Made by a program: the position numbers and the translations under genes | Part shown: positions 1 to 11,253 of the stretch, piece by piece | Layout: every line of letters begins with the position of its first letter | Numbering within the stretch: position 1 is the stretch's first letter | Notes under the pieces: generated by a model | Seen by the model: only the letters and a program-made list of their open reading frames with translations | What the model was told of the DNA's origin: nothing | The model's database searches: none | Source: Pseudisothecium myosuroides | Taxonomy: Eukaryota; Streptophyta; Bryopsida; Hypnales; Lembophyllaceae | Direction of reading: 5' to 3' | Assembly: GCA_951799445.1 (NCBI GenBank) | Contig: OX637296.1 | Location: 6,138,001-6,202,000 of the forward strand | DNA length: 64,000 nt

Positions 1-1167
1 GGATTATGGTATCTAAGAGAGGTTGTAATCTTCTGGCCAGTATTTTAGCGATTATCTTGTAAACCGTCCCTAATAAAGTGATTGGTCGCCAGTTTTTTAG
101 GTTCGTTTTAGGACCTCCCTTTGGAATTAAACAAAGTACACTAGTATTGAGTTCGTTGAGAAGCTTACCTGTGTTTAGCGTTTCTTGACTTGCCTCGAAG
201 ATGTCATTGCCAATTGAGTCCCACAGCGCCTGGAAGAACTCTGCCGGTAGTCCATCTTCCCCGGGGGCCTTTCCAGCTGGGCAAATGCATGGTTGAGTGG
301 CTCAATTTCTTGTCGCACTTTTAAAAACTGCAAACAACTCATTTTCAAATTGATCTATAGGTCACTTATATTTATTTTTTTCTATGAAACAACTTGATTT
401 AGGTAAAATAACTTGATGTCCAATAGTTCTATGATTTTTTTAATTTTTTTTATATATAGTATGTGAATGCTAGGGACTTTTGAAAAAAAGTGGGTGTAAC
501 AAATCTGTTATCAACAAAATTAGAAAGGACTTTTAAAACTTCTTTGCCTTAACCAAATGAATTATAGGTACTACGTTTCTAATAGAGTTTAAACTAATGT
601 TTCTAGAAAACAATGTCTCCTAACGTAGATCTTCTTTATGTGTTTGCTAGGGACTTTTTAACAACTTTTCAAACACTGAATTTTATGAAGTCCTTTTCTC
701 TTAGCCAATATTTTTTTTTTCCAAAAATCATTTTCCTAAAGTATAATAATTTTCAACGTCTAGGGGCGCCCAAAAAGCTAGGTATTTTTAGATTTTTTTT
801 TAAATTTGTTCTTATAGAATTCACTCTCAAGCATTTCACTCAAACATTTTACTCACAAAAAAGGACTTTTTTGGACTTGGACTTTTGCCAAAAATGAGCC
901 ACTCAACCATGCATCCACCCAACTGGTAGCTCCTTCAGGGCTTGCAGAAGTTCGTCTTTAGATATCTCCTTTGTGAGTAGCTCGTTCATTGATTCGTTGA
1001 CTTTTTTTGGTATCGTGCTCCAACATCTTGCCCTGGCTTGCAGACATTCTACTGATTCTCCCTGGGTGGAGAAAAGTTCCTGATAGTATTTTGTTGCATA
1101 CTCCGCCATCTCTCGGTTAGTGTTATATTCTTTCCCTTGTTCATCAATTAGCTGCTGGATAAGGGGG
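1..1167 (-). pseudogene. L1-type LINE reverse transcriptase fragment, interrupted
   Basis: The minus strand encodes a piece of a plant L1-like reverse transcriptase in two parts. About 1167-914 reads through an EYATKYYQELFS-type region to KELPVG. About 285-1 continues with PAGKAPGEDGLPAEFF, then CLIPKGGPKTNLKNWRPITL and YKIIAKILARRL, the usual order of the N-terminal RT motifs of plant LINEs. The palm motif with the catalytic FADD is not in the window, so the copy is cut off by the window edge or truncated. A 0.6-kb inverted-repeat insertion separates the halves; ELPVG on one side and PAG on the other look like a duplicated target. No function is expected. The family assignment is firm; the extent beyond base 1 is unknown. 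Confidence 0.85.
280..919. mobile_element. 0.6-kb TIR element inserted in the LINE
   Basis: The 18 bases TGCATGGTTGAGTGGCTC at 286-303 recur as an exact reverse complement at 896-913, and weaker matching continues outward on both sides. The LINE frame stops at one side and resumes at the other. The flanks share an imperfect 9-bp direct repeat (on the minus strand ACCAGTTGG and CCCAGCTGG), which would fit a Mutator-like element. The interior (about 304-895) is AT-rich with no credible gene, so this is a non-autonomous copy. Exact ends may be off by several bases. Confidence 0.75.
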
Positions 1168-1599
1168 TTAAAAACAACTAATAAGTTACTTAGTGGCTAT
1201 AGAACTTCCAAATGGTGGTATATATAATCTTACAAATCTCCATATAAAGCAATGATTATAATCCCAAAATCTAAGCTAACAAATGGGAGGGTGGGTGGAA
1301 AAATGTATTCTAGTTTCATGGCATAAAATATTCCCATAAAATCTCTTGACTTTAAGGATATTAGAACCCCTTGTCTTCCAAACTTATTATATTGCAATCT
1401 AAGGAAATCAACTCCAAAATTTCTAATCATAGTACATGTCAGGAGACTTGCACTTAAAGAGGATTCTAGGGAAAAAAAAAAAAAAAAATCACGAAATCTG
1501 AGTGCTTTGGCAAGATACAGCTTGGCTGATTGCCTGATTACTCACTGCGGCACTTTTTTAGAGTGACAGACTAAGCTTTGAAATAGCTTGGTTTGTCAC
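1168..1599. other. AT-rich spacer, no gene seen
   Basis: There is a short A-run near 1471-1488 and otherwise nothing recognisable. The stretch has no counterpart in the second duplication copy, so it lies outside the duplicated block. Confidence 0.5.
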
Positions 1600-1845
1600 T
1601 CTGGAGGAGCCCTCCGGAGGGTTGAAATTTTTTGTAATAGTTTCAGGCCTATTCCCTTGTTCTGAACAAGCAATATCACCATTAGATTTTTTATTTATTT
1701 ATAATTATTAAAAAATAAAAATAAAAAATAAAAATTTGACGTGGCACTCTCTCGACCACGTCAGATTGTTGACGTGGCAAGTTCCCACAGTCTGGGAATT
1801 CAAAATAACTCGCGGTCCTCCCTAGCCTACAGCTCTCTGCTAATG
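1600..1845. mobile_element. CATTAG-family element remnant
   Basis: The right end reads GCTCTCTGCTAATG, the reverse complement of a CATTAG end. The interior contains the GACGTGGCACTCTCTCGACC motif and the AGTTCCCACAGTCTGGGAA palindrome seen in the other members (37680-37982, 40176-40295, 32970-33245). A poly-A/T low-complexity core lies at 1686-1735. The left boundary is unclear because another GC-rich inverted fragment (AGCCCTCCGGAGGG near 1608) abuts it. It marks the start of duplication copy 1. Confidence 0.55.
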
Positions 1846-2408
1846 AAATTTGTGTCCCTAAAATAACAAGCACTGATGAGATCAAGTGGGCAAGGATTTG
1901 GGGATGAATGGGATGGATTTGGGGACAAATGGGACAGATTTTGGCATTGACCATTGCAGCTTTCCTAACACAAAGGGTCGACAATTAACTTGGCAATTAA
2001 TTAGCTTGCATGGTCCAATTAGAATTAGCTAGCTCCTCGTGCCACCTAGACGGGGTACAATTTCCCAAGCTCTTGATTTGGTGCTCCACGGCTTTGTTAA
2101 CGCTATTGGATGCATATTAAAAGTGACAACAGCAACAACGTCAAAGTCTTCATGTGGTTGAGATAGAGTTCATTACTGGTTACAATTAGTTTGAATAGCA
2201 CTTAGTGAAGGAAAGGAGTTCAGGTGGCCATACTATTGGTATATTGGTTACTATAGAGATTTAATAGTCTTGACTTTGGACTTGAATAAAATTATTTCTA
2301 CGATATTATTTGAAGGTTTTTTGTTGTCTACGCAATGGGCTTGAAAAGGTTAATTGATTCCATGTTCTCTTCAATTTCCTTGAGTTCTCCTAGTACCCAT
2401 TCCCCTTA

Positions 2409-2655
2409 TTCCTTGAGCGCCCAGCGCAAATTTACTCAAATTCAAACCCTTTGGATTTCATTCCAATCAAACTATCACCTAAAAAGATATTCAAGCAAAT
2501 TGACTCTACCGATTGGTAGTGGACATAGGCCCAGAGCTCCAAGGAAAGGAACACGTTCTTTTGATCAAACCACTGAAAAGATTATAATGGTCAAATAAGG
2601 AAATCTTTCAAAACCGAGAGGCCATATTTTGGCCTGTGTGGCGCTTAGGGGTTAA
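2409..2655. mobile_element. Decayed TTAA-family element (copy 1)
   Basis: It corresponds to the better preserved element at 34714-34961. The right end GCGCTTAGGGGTTAA is intact. The left end reads TTATTCCTTGAGCGCC, with the TTAA and CCCC mutated. About 240 bp, non-coding. Confidence 0.55.
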
Positions 2656-3450
2656 ATAGGTGGGTACGGGGTATGGATTTAGCTACCTTAGTTTTCTCCT
2701 ACTTTACGATCAACTCCATTGCCTTTAAAGGTAAAATGCGAGTGACGCCAAGACTACGTACCTCTCTTAGGAAGGAGGTTCTATAGTATCCAGTAACATA
2801 GAAGGGCCGAGAGAGCAAATAGAAATTAATAAATGTGAAGGAGTTGAGGTAAATTCATGTATAATAAGCTGTATCAAAATTGTATGTATTGGTTTTATAA
2901 TGTGTGGTGGATCTCTTGGTGATGTCAAGACCATCGCCGGATATGATTTAGTGTTGGTGATGTAGGATTTAGCATTACGAAGGGTTAGGGATCAAAGGTC
3001 TTCATTGAAATAAAGTTTTGAAGGTTGCTAAAGTCTTTTGGTAGCTCTTTCAATGTCAATTCATTGAGATGCAATTTTAAACTTCTTTAAGTTGCTTGTG
3101 GAATCTTTGAAAATCATACCTACTTGCAAACTAAAACTCCTCAAAACTTTCATTTCATTAATCAAAATTGAATGATTTCAAAGCTTCCCACGTATATAGA
3201 ATTCTAAAGAACTAATTCAAATTTTTATTTTTTTGAAAAGCGATTTTAAAACTCAGCTACTTAGGTTGCCCAAAGATCAATGAAAATTATATATCATGCA
3301 ATAACTTTTTAACTATGCTGTCAAAAGTTATGAAAATTGTTGCACCTTAAAGCTACTCTTTCGGCACATGTTGTGTGAAATTTTCAAAGAAAAAAAATAA
3401 AAATTCCATTTGTAGTGAGCTGCCCAAAATCAATGTATTGCCAAAAAATT
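2656..3450. other. AT-rich duplicated spacer
   Basis: It is shared with 34962-35690. I see no credible coding potential; short ORFs are not conserved between copies. It ends at the Ty3 insertion point, inside an A-run. Confidence 0.5.
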
Positions 3451-3981
3451 TGTTGCGGACGCAACTCTGAGGACAGACTGAGATCGGAATCAAGGGTACT
3501 CCTTGAATAAGCACAAGAATAAGACTAGAATGGAGGAGGTTCCTCCAACAAGAGCTAGACTAGAATCAAGAATACTTGAACAAGGCTTAGATTGCTTTGG
3601 AACAAGAGTAGGTACAACTAGTGTTGACGAGAGTGAGAAGCAATGTCTCCTAACTCTCTATTTATACTAATCTAGAAGTAGGCTAGCCTGCTTCGCCTTC
3701 AAGAGCAAGTTACCTAGCTTGCTTGAGGCCTAAGGCGACTTGGAGTATACTCCAAGTCAACTAAACTACTTTGCTTTGCCTTCAAGGCGAATTTACTTGT
3801 CCCGCAAGGCGTTGTAAACTTCCTAGAAACTTCTACTAAGGCGGTGGCTTGTCCCTAAAGGTACCGCCACCGCTATGTGTAGCTTCTTAAGAAGCTTCCT
3901 ATGGTCTTCGTCTTTCTTCGTCGGTCTTGAATCGTTGGGCATGGGTTTTCCGTCCTTGTCTTGTATGTCACGTCCGTGACA
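3451..3981 (-). repeat. Ty3 element 3' LTR
   Basis: 531 bp, the same length as the partner at 9510-10040. In element orientation it begins TGTCACGGACG and ends CGTCCGCAACA, a proper TG...CA pair with short terminal inverted repeats. It lies at the 3' end of the element because coding is on the minus strand. Confidence 0.95.
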
Positions 3982-3998
3982 TCACCCCCCCTTCAAGG
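3982..3998 (-). promoter_or_regulatory. Ty3 polypurine tract
   Basis: On the minus strand the bases just upstream of the 3' LTR read CTTGAAGGGGGGGTGA and abut TGTCACGG. This is the expected plus-strand primer position for a Ty3 element. Confidence 0.8.
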
Positions 3999-4491
3999 GG
4001 TGAGTTCCACGAGTCCCTCTGTTGTCCAATGACATGACAGTAACCCACATGGAACCCACGTGTATTCACGTGGGTTGCGCTAGAAGACAGAACTAACGGT
4101 TCTCGGAATTTCGTTAGCGGAGAATGTTTGGAAGGCGGCGGAAAACGGCCGAAGTACGGCGGAATCTGGTCGGGAACAGTAGCGAAGTCGACGGCGGACA
4201 ATAGGGCAGTGCGTTGGCAAGAACAGTGGCGGAGGCGGACGACTGTATAAAGGTAATATGGTCGCAAAACGAAGACATCGGCGAGGTGGCACAAGAGAAG
4301 AAATAACTTACAAGTGACGAGGGGTCGAGCCCGACCTCGGCTTGTAGGCGCATCCCTCAACTGAGCTATCTTGACTGTCGCCTCGTCGGTCACACCAACT
4401 TTTCGATGCTTCTGTTCAATGCTTCTGCATCTGCACCCGCACCTATCTGAAGTCTTGATATGGTGCTGGTGTTGGTCCAGACGTCTTGGGC
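3999..4491 (-). other. Ty3 3' untranslated region
   Basis: This lies between the chromodomain stop and the polypurine tract. Small overlapping ORFs here share no homology signal that I recognise and are not conserved features of the family. Confidence 0.6.
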
Positions 4492-4866
4492 TTAAGCATT
4501 TTTTGATTTTGATGGATGCTCATGATGAAATTCTGCGATCATCTCCGGAGCGTTTGCAAGGTTGGCAGCAGGTTCCCAAGTTCGTTCATGAATTTCGTAA
4601 CCCTGCCAATGGACAAGATATTCCAACTTTCCTCGGTTGACACGAGAATCAAGGATCTCTGAGACTTCAAATTCTTCTGTTCCATCAATTTCAATTGAAG
4701 GAGGGGGTGCTTGTAGCCGTCCAGGAATATTGGAGTCTTTATACGGCTCAAGAAGAGAAACGTGAAATACTGGATGAATCTTCATGGAGGGTGGTAATTC
4801 TAACCGGTAAGCCACATCATTGACTTGTTTGATGACCGAGAATGGTCCGAGGCGTCGATAGTCCAA
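4492..4866 (-). pseudogene. Ty3 integrase C-terminus plus chromodomain
   Basis: The frame starts with DYRRLGPFSVIKQVNDVAYR, the GPF/Y-type module of chromoviral integrases. It ends with the chromodomain EFEVSEILDSRV...LEYLVHWQGY...RTWEPAANL, which carries the aromatic residues used to bind methylated histone tails in this group. It is in the same frame as the integrase core upstream (5709-4972). A TAG stop at about 4969 and a missing start codon separate it from the core, so it could be translated only by readthrough. Confidence 0.9.
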
Positions 4867-4971
4867 TTTATCGCTTGGTCGATGCGTTTTGAGATTCCGA
4901 CGAAGCAGCCAGACTTTATCTCCAACATGAATAGGTGGATGTTGCTTGCGAGACTTATCTGCATTCTGCTT

Positions 4972-5709
4972 CTAACGTTCTTGGGCTTCAATGAGCTTGA
5001 GCTTCAATTCCTTCTGAATCTCCAATAGTTGAGTTGCAAGATCTTTAGCAGCAGGATTTTTCGAAGTAGAAAGCTGGAATTGATCAAACCTTGGATGGTA
5101 ACTATAGTTGGCAAAGAAAGGCGTTTGTTTTGTTGAATCTTGAAAGGTGTCGTTGTACGCAAACTGCGCAAGTGGTAACAGGTCCCTCCAATTGTCTTGA
5201 TGATAGTTGATGAAGCATCGGAGATATTGCTCCAAAACTTGATTAACTCTTTCTGTTTGACCATCCGTTTGGGGATGATATGCCGAAGACAATTTGATCT
5301 CCACTTGTAAGATTTTGAACAATGATTGCCAAAACTTGGAAGTGAATTGCGTACCGCGATCAGAGATGATGTCGTCAGGAAGTCCATGATACTTATATAC
5401 GTAGTCAATAAACAATTGTGCAGTTTCTTCGCCGGTCACTGTTTTATTGCATGGCACAAAGTGTGCCATCTTGGTCAATCGATCAACCACCACAAAGATG
5501 GAATCAAATCCCGTTGAAGGCGGTAGGTCCACGATGAAGTCCATGGATATGGATGTCCATGGCTTCTCCGGAATCTCAAGGGGCCGTAATAGTCCATACG
5601 GTCGATGTCTTGGGATCTTAGAACGCGAACAGATGTCACATGTTGTGATAAACTCTTTGACAGATTTCCACATTTGTGGCCACCAAAAGTCTCTGGAAAT
5701 AAGCTCCAT
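4972..5709 (-). pseudogene. Ty3 integrase core
   Basis: It contains the end of the zinc-finger region (CDICSRSK) and the catalytic core: the first Asp in SISMDFIVDLP, the second in ISDRGTQFTSKFW, and the Glu in PQTDGQTERVNQVLEQ. The length and motif order are normal for Ty3 integrases. The ORF ends in QER followed by a TAG; related proteins usually have Gln here, so a C-to-T change is likely (inference). Confidence 0.93.
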
Positions 5710-5757
5710 GGTTTTGTTGAAACCAAAATGTCCCGCCGATGGAAAATCGTGTCGAGA

Positions 5758-6627
5758 CTAAAGCACTCGAAGTCGACATGGGCCTTCCGGGACATAAAGT
5801 AGTCCCTCATAGTACAAGAGCCCATCACAAAACTGGAATTTTGGATCGGTATCATCTCGGGGCATCTCACCTCCTTGTGATCTATGGATCCGTGGACTAG
5901 AAGTGATTTCATTCAGGGATTCCGAATCTATAACCACTGAATTAGGGATTTGAGAGTCCAAGGTTTGGATCTCTCCAGAATTTGAAGTATCAGAATGGCT
6001 CTTGAATTTCAAAGCCAAAGGATCAGATTGAAGACTTACTCGAATATCTTGAAGAAACGTTACATCCATTGAAGTTGTAATGTGTGTTGTTCTGAGTTGG
6101 AGTCGCTCGGGCTTGAGTAGAGTAAATCGTTGTTGGTCGTAAGCTGTGTCTCCCTCCTTTGGTGCAAAATATGCTCTTTTGGATAGAGCATCGGATCGAA
6201 CCTGTTGAGTCCCAGGACGATACATGATGACAAAGTTGAAACGCGATAGCGATATGCTCCACCGGGCTTGTCGTCGATTCAAAATCTTAGCAGACATGAA
6301 ATACTCGAGATTCTTATGGTCTGTATAGACTGTTACTGGATGTTGAGCTCCTTCAAGAAAATGTCGCCATTCTTGGAATGAGTCAACAATGGCAAGTAGC
6401 TTCTTGTCGTGGATTTCGTAGTTGATCTCCGCGGCTGTGAATTTTCGCGAATGGAACGCGACAGGATGGAGGCGTCCATCTTCGCTGGTTTGCGAGAGAA
6501 CTGCTCCCAAGGCAAAGTCAGAAGCATTGCTTTCAAGGAAGAAAGGCTTCTGATAATCAGGATGAGTTAAGATTGGCGCTGTAGTAAACGCCCTTTTCAG
6601 ATTCTCAAACGCTTGCTCCGCCTCCAT
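5758..6627 (-). pseudogene. Ty3 RNase H and linker
   Basis: RNase H motifs are visible: an SNASDFALGAVLSQ block, SRKFTAAEINYEIHDKKLLA, and TDHKNLEYF. The first block normally reads TDASD, so its first Asp is altered to Asn here. The frame is the same as RT upstream and integrase downstream. A TGA near 6655 separates it from RT, and a TAG near 5756 separates it from the HHCC/integrase region. Confidence 0.88.
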
Positions 6628-6657
6628 ACTCCACTCGAGTTTGTTTTTGCATGTGAG

Positions 6658-7722
6658 TCAGGTTAGCGGTGCAGTGATCTTGGAGTAGTTCTTGATGAAG
6701 ATCCGATAGAAATTGGTAAAGCCAAGAAAACATTGAACGTCGCGAATAGTTGATGGTCTCTTCCAGTCAATAGCTGCTTCGATCTTCTTAGGGTCCATCA
6801 ATAGACCTTCTCCCGAAATAATGTATCCAAGAAACTCAATCTGGGGTTGGTGAAATACGCATTTCTCTAGCTTGGCGTAAAGTCCAGCAGAGCGTAGTTT
6901 GTCTAGTACCATCCGAACATGGTTTTCATGGTCTTTCTCATTTTTTGAAAAGATCAAAATGTCGTCGAGATATATGACCACAAAATGATCAAGGAATTCA
7001 CGGAAAACATCGTTCATCAGATGTTGGAAAATAGCCGGTGCATTGGTAAGACCAAAAGGCATGACATTATACTCGAAGTGTCCATACCTTGTCCGGAACG
7101 CAGTCTTCCATTCGTCACCCGCCTTGATACGGATTAGATTGTAAGTTCCTCGAAGATCAATCTTGGTGTAGATCTTTGCTTGACTGAGTTGATCAAAAAG
7201 TCCAGAAATGAGAGGTAACGGATATCGATTCTTGATGGTGATTTTATTCAAACCACGATAATCCACGCACATCCTAAGTGATCCATCTTTTTTCTTCACG
7301 AATAGGATAGGAGCTCCTGCTGGGGACTTTGAGTGTTGAATGAAGTTCTTCGCAAGATTCTCGTCCAAATACTCCCGTAATGCAGCAAGCTCGTTTTGCG
7401 AAAGACTATAGATTGGTCCAAATGGAGGTTGAGTACCTTCTTGGAGATCAATCCCACAATCGTAAGGCCGGTGTTGAGGTAGTATGTCCGCATTCTTTTT
7501 TTCAAAGACGTCTCGATACTCCTTGTATTGCTCGGGTAATACACTTGATTTCTCGGTTGATTCAGCAATCGGGGTTGCAAAAATCATATAGGTAGTTCCT
7601 TTCTTGGCAGCTTTTACAAATGCTCTAGCTCCGATCATCAAGATAGATTTTGGCTGGGATGCTACAGATTGGTATATCTTTGGTTTCCGAGGATTAAGGG
7701 GTTCAGGCTCTTGACTATCCAA
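6658..7722 (-). pseudogene. Ty3 reverse transcriptase
   Basis: It carries the complete set of Ty3 RT motifs: [68 protein letters not shown], the catalytic [12 protein letters not shown] (YLDD), and [11 protein letters not shown]. The active-site aspartates are intact. Translation would need to bypass stops on both sides. Confidence 0.95.
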
Positions 7723-7872
7723 ATTTTCTATTTTTTGAATTTCATCTAACTGAAATTCTAATTTTCATTTTTTTCAGTCTATATTGGGATTATATCTATC
7801 TAGCCAAGAAAGTCCTAAGATAATGGGATTCGACGGAGATTTGATGACGTTGAAGATAACGATACTCTGAAA

Positions 7873-8163
7873 CTATTTTATACAAATAGTTAAAGGCTTG
7901 GTTTCTTGGATTACATCTCCAGATACTAGAGGTCTACCATCAATGACTTCTACAGATACTGGACATTTTTTTGTGACTAACGGAAGTTTATGACGCTCTG
8001 CAAAGTTTTTATCAATAAAACACGCTGATGCTCCGGAATCTAATAAAGCATTTGTTTCTATACTATGGTTGTCAAATTTAATCCTAAGCGGAATGATAAA
8101 GCAAGAAGAGGGTTCAGAGGATAGAATAGGACCTGTAGACTGTACACTATTGGCCAGCCGCAC
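7873..8163 (-). pseudogene. Ty3 aspartic protease
   Basis: It holds the active-site motif ALLDSGASACFID and a following flap-like region. It is in frame with RT, but several stops lie between 7873 and 7722. Confidence 0.85.
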
Positions 8164-8387
8164 GGTCCCTAATGTTGCTGGGCTTCCCCGTTTTCCGAGT
8201 TAGTAGACTCGTGACTAGTTTCCACGTTTGTCGAAGTATATCGGAATTTGTAAGGTTTTGTACTTACAACCTTTGCTGGACAGTTGTGAGCTCTATGTCC
8301 TTTTTCTCCACAATACATGCAGAGATCTTCTCTTCGACGACGATCTTTTTCTTCTGGAGTAAGTTTCTTGATTCTTGATGCGTCAAT

Positions 8388-9220
8388 CTACATTGGTTCA
8401 GGCATTGATGCGTTGGTTTGCCGGGTTGGTGTTACAACATCGGCTCGATATAGCCCTGACGAGGATCGGCGCTCTTGTCGTCGTTCAAAAAGTCGATTGT
8501 CGCAGCGTACCGCTTGTGTAATGGCTTCTGAAAGTGTAGTTGGATCTGGAAGATTTAACAACAAGTCCTTGACGTCGTCTCGTAATCTCCAACGGAAAGC
8601 GCTGATAAGAGCTTTGTCGTCCCAATCTACGTCGCAAGCAAGTTGTCGAAATTCTGCAACGTAAACAGCGGCTGCACGTGATCGTTGTTGTAGTGAACGA
8701 ATCTTTGTTGTTGCCGTCCTTTCTTTGTCCGTTTCACCAAAAGTATTAGCAAATTCTTCAATGAAGCCATCAAAATCTTGAAGTAGTGGTGAGTCTTTCT
8801 CCATAAGTGGTGAGTCTTTCTCCATAAGTGGTGAAAACCATGATGCCGCAGCTCCAGATAACAAAGTTTCAATCAATCCTACTTGAGTTTCTTCGGTAGG
8901 ATATTGCGATGGTTGCATGCGGATGATCATTCGGATGTGATTAACAAACGCCCGAAACTTTGAACGTGTTCCATCAAATTTGTCTGGAAGTCCAACTCTT
9001 GGTTCTTTTGCCGCCTGCGGTACTGGAGTTGCGACAGTAACTGTAGGTCTTGAAGGTCTTGAATTTGAGGCTTAGAGCTGTTCGAATGCGCTCCGCAGAT
9101 TAGCATTCTCCACCTGCAGTTCTTGAAGTACCCGAAGGACTTCTTCCATTGGAACAGAAGACATATCGCCCATTTTGAATAAGAAAACTTATAGATAGAT
9201 AAAGTAGCAAAGTTTTCCAC
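8388..9220 (-). pseudogene. Ty3 gag, frameshifted
   Basis: The 8930-8388 part shows the retrotransposon gag domain (AASWFSPLM, FANTFGETDKERTATTKIRSL, YVAEFRQLACDVDWDDKALI, FRWRLRDDVKDLLL). The N-terminal part lies in another frame up to 9220 (around 9130-8930). A 21-bp unit (TCTCCATAAGTGGTGAGTCT and one base more) is tandemly repeated at about 8786-8830, giving PLMEKDSPLMEKDSPL. A cysteine-rich nucleocapsid stretch lies near 8290-8340 on the minus strand. Frameshifts separate gag from protease. Confidence 0.85.
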
Positions 9221-9509
9221 TGCGTACTCTCGGGATGACTATCGGACGTGAGGATCTCAACAAGTTTAGATAGAATTCCTCTCCGTGCTCGCTAACAATG
9301 AGATTTCGAAGTTCAGTTTTTGATTTGAACAAAAAATGAGTTTGTAGAATGACTGTTGTACTTATAGTCAGAAGTCGATTCAAGTCCATAAGACAACTAA
9401 AAAGAGACTATCTATAGAGACTTCTAAACGTAATTTTAACAAGAATACGGATAGAAAAACCAAGAAACTCTGATGAAACAGAGTTTAGTTCTTCACACTC
9501 TCGTCAAAC

Positions 9510-10040
9510 TGTTGCGGACGCAACTCTGAGGACAGACTGAGATCGGAATCAAGGGTACTCCTTAAATAAGCACAAGAATAAGACTAGAATGGATGAGGTT
9601 CCTCCAACAAGAGCTAGACTAGAATCAAGAATACTTGAACAAGGCTTAGATTGCTTTGGAACAAGAGCAGGTACAACTAGTGTTGACGAGAGTGAGAAGC
9701 AATGTCTCCTAACTCTCTATTTATACTAATTTAGAAGTAGGCTAGCCTGTTTCGCCTTCAAGAGCAAGTTACCTAACTTGCTTGAGGCCTAAGGCGACTT
9801 GGAGTATACTCCAAGTCAACTAAACTACCTTGCTTTGCCTTCAAGGCGAATTTACTTGTCCCGCAAGGCGTTGTAAACTTCCTGGAAACTTCTACTAAGG
9901 CGGTGGCTTGTCCCTAAAGGTACCGCCACCGCTATGTGTAGCTTCTTAAGAAGCTTCCTATGGTCTTCGTCTTTCTTCGTCGGTCTTGAATCGTTGGGCA
10001 TGGGTTTTCCGTCCTTGTCTTGTATGTCACGTCCGTGACA
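9510..10040 (-). repeat. Ty3 element 5' LTR
   Basis: Partner of 3451-3981, 531 bp, about eight differences. In element orientation the sequence after the LTR starts GTTTGACGAGAG, which I do not recognise as a standard initiator-Met primer site. Confidence 0.95.
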
Positions 10041-10397
10041 AAAATGCATCTTGGTCCTTTAGGAGTTAATAGCTTTGTTTGTCATTGCAAAGCGGCCTTC
10101 CATACTCAATTTTTTTGTAATGCTTTAAACACAAGTTTCAAGGGTCCACATCCCAATGTGAGGTGAAGGTGGTCAAAAGGAAATTTGAAAATAATCCTTC
10201 AATGCTCACCGCCTTGGGTTTTTTTTCAAAATTCCTTATAAACCTACCTTCACCCTATGTGTAAGATCAACCAACCCAAAACTGTATATTATTCACAATC
10301 ATCACTCATAGGGGCACCCATTTCCATCTGATTGCACATTGTTTATCAAAGAGGGCGTATCAACTTTTGAATGGATTGAAATAGTGTGGTTTTGAGA
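10041..10397. other. Duplicated spacer
   Basis: Matches 35690-36074. It begins with GGTCCTTTAGGAGTTAA, a decayed end of a TTAA-family element. No gene seen. Confidence 0.5.
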
Positions 10398-11253
10398 GGG
10401 TGATTGTAAGAAACACTTGTCCTACTTTCTGTCACACGTTCAATGCGGAAGTTGTTTGTGCCATAAGTATTGCAAAAATGATTGATTGAACCTAAAATTC
10501 AAAATTAAACTTTCTATCGAGCTTCCTATAGCTATAGAAATTGTACTTGAATTATTTCAAAATTTTCAAAATTAATTCAATAGGTGAGGTTGAATTTTGA
10601 ATAAATATCACACTTACAGTTTGGGTGTTTTTTTAGTACTATCAAATACCTTTTTTGAAGAGTTACATCGTCAAATTTGCTAGGCCATGTCTTCTAACAG
10701 AAATACACCTTCTCAAGATAGAAATTTCCAAAAACATGTTTCAAATGTGTTTTGCATTAGCCTAAAGTGTACTATGTTTAGGTTGAGTTTATATTGAATT
10801 AAAAAATATTTTTTAGTTTGAGCTTTGATCTTCCTTTTTTGTTCTTAGTTGGCAACAATGACCACTTTTAAAACAAATTTTTCAAGTACATTTTCTAATT
10901 ATTAACAATAGAAATGTTAAAGTCTCATTTTCTATCATAAATTGCAACATGTGGCTCAAAATAGTATTTCAGGGTACATAAAAAGACTCAATAGTACTGG
11001 TGGGGGCCCAAAACCCCTTCAATTATGCCAATATGGATTGTTTTATTGCAAATTATATATTGTCAACCATCCTTGCTATCTAATGATGAACATCACGTGT
11101 TGTTAGATTAGTAGATTTGAAATCCAATGGGTCGTCTAGATTTTATGTTCCATGCCCCCAATAGTACTGAAGGTGACTCATAATACAAAAACTACTGAAA
11201 GGCTGAAAATAAAAAAACGCAACAAATAGTACCAATGTTTCTTGCAATCACCC
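10398..11253. mobile_element. GGGTGATTGCAAG-family TIR element
   Basis: It starts GGGTGATTGTAAGAAACAC and ends GTTTCTTGCAATCACCC. The interior is AT-rich and non-coding. The same element sits at the matching site in copy 2 (36075-36929), so it predates the duplication. Confidence 0.8.

Larger units (their letters stand above)
3451..10040 (-). mobile_element. Ty3/Gypsy chromovirus LTR retrotransposon, decayed
   Basis: A 6.59-kb element on the minus strand with two 531-bp LTRs (3451-3981 and 9510-10040) in TGTCACGGACG...CGTCCGCAACA form. By eye the LTRs differ at about eight sites with no indel. The gene order in the sense direction is gag, protease, RT, RNase H, integrase, chromodomain, which defines a chromovirus. 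The pol domains 8163 to 4492 share one reading frame but are broken by several stop codons, so the element cannot make its own polyprotein. Copy 2 has an empty site near 35690. The flanks are A-rich (AAATT left, AAAAT right), a possible imperfect 5-bp duplication. Confidence 0.96.

Noticed and set aside
1230..2598. Short ORFs at 1230-1430, 1691-1984 and 2335-2598
   Set aside because: They are not conserved in the duplicate copy or lie in transposon remnants; no motifs.
3968..4393. 141-residue minus-strand ORF next to the Ty3 3' LTR
   Set aside because: It overlaps the polypurine tract and LTR edge, sits in the 3' UTR, and has no recognisable motif; nested ORFs in other frames are equally long.
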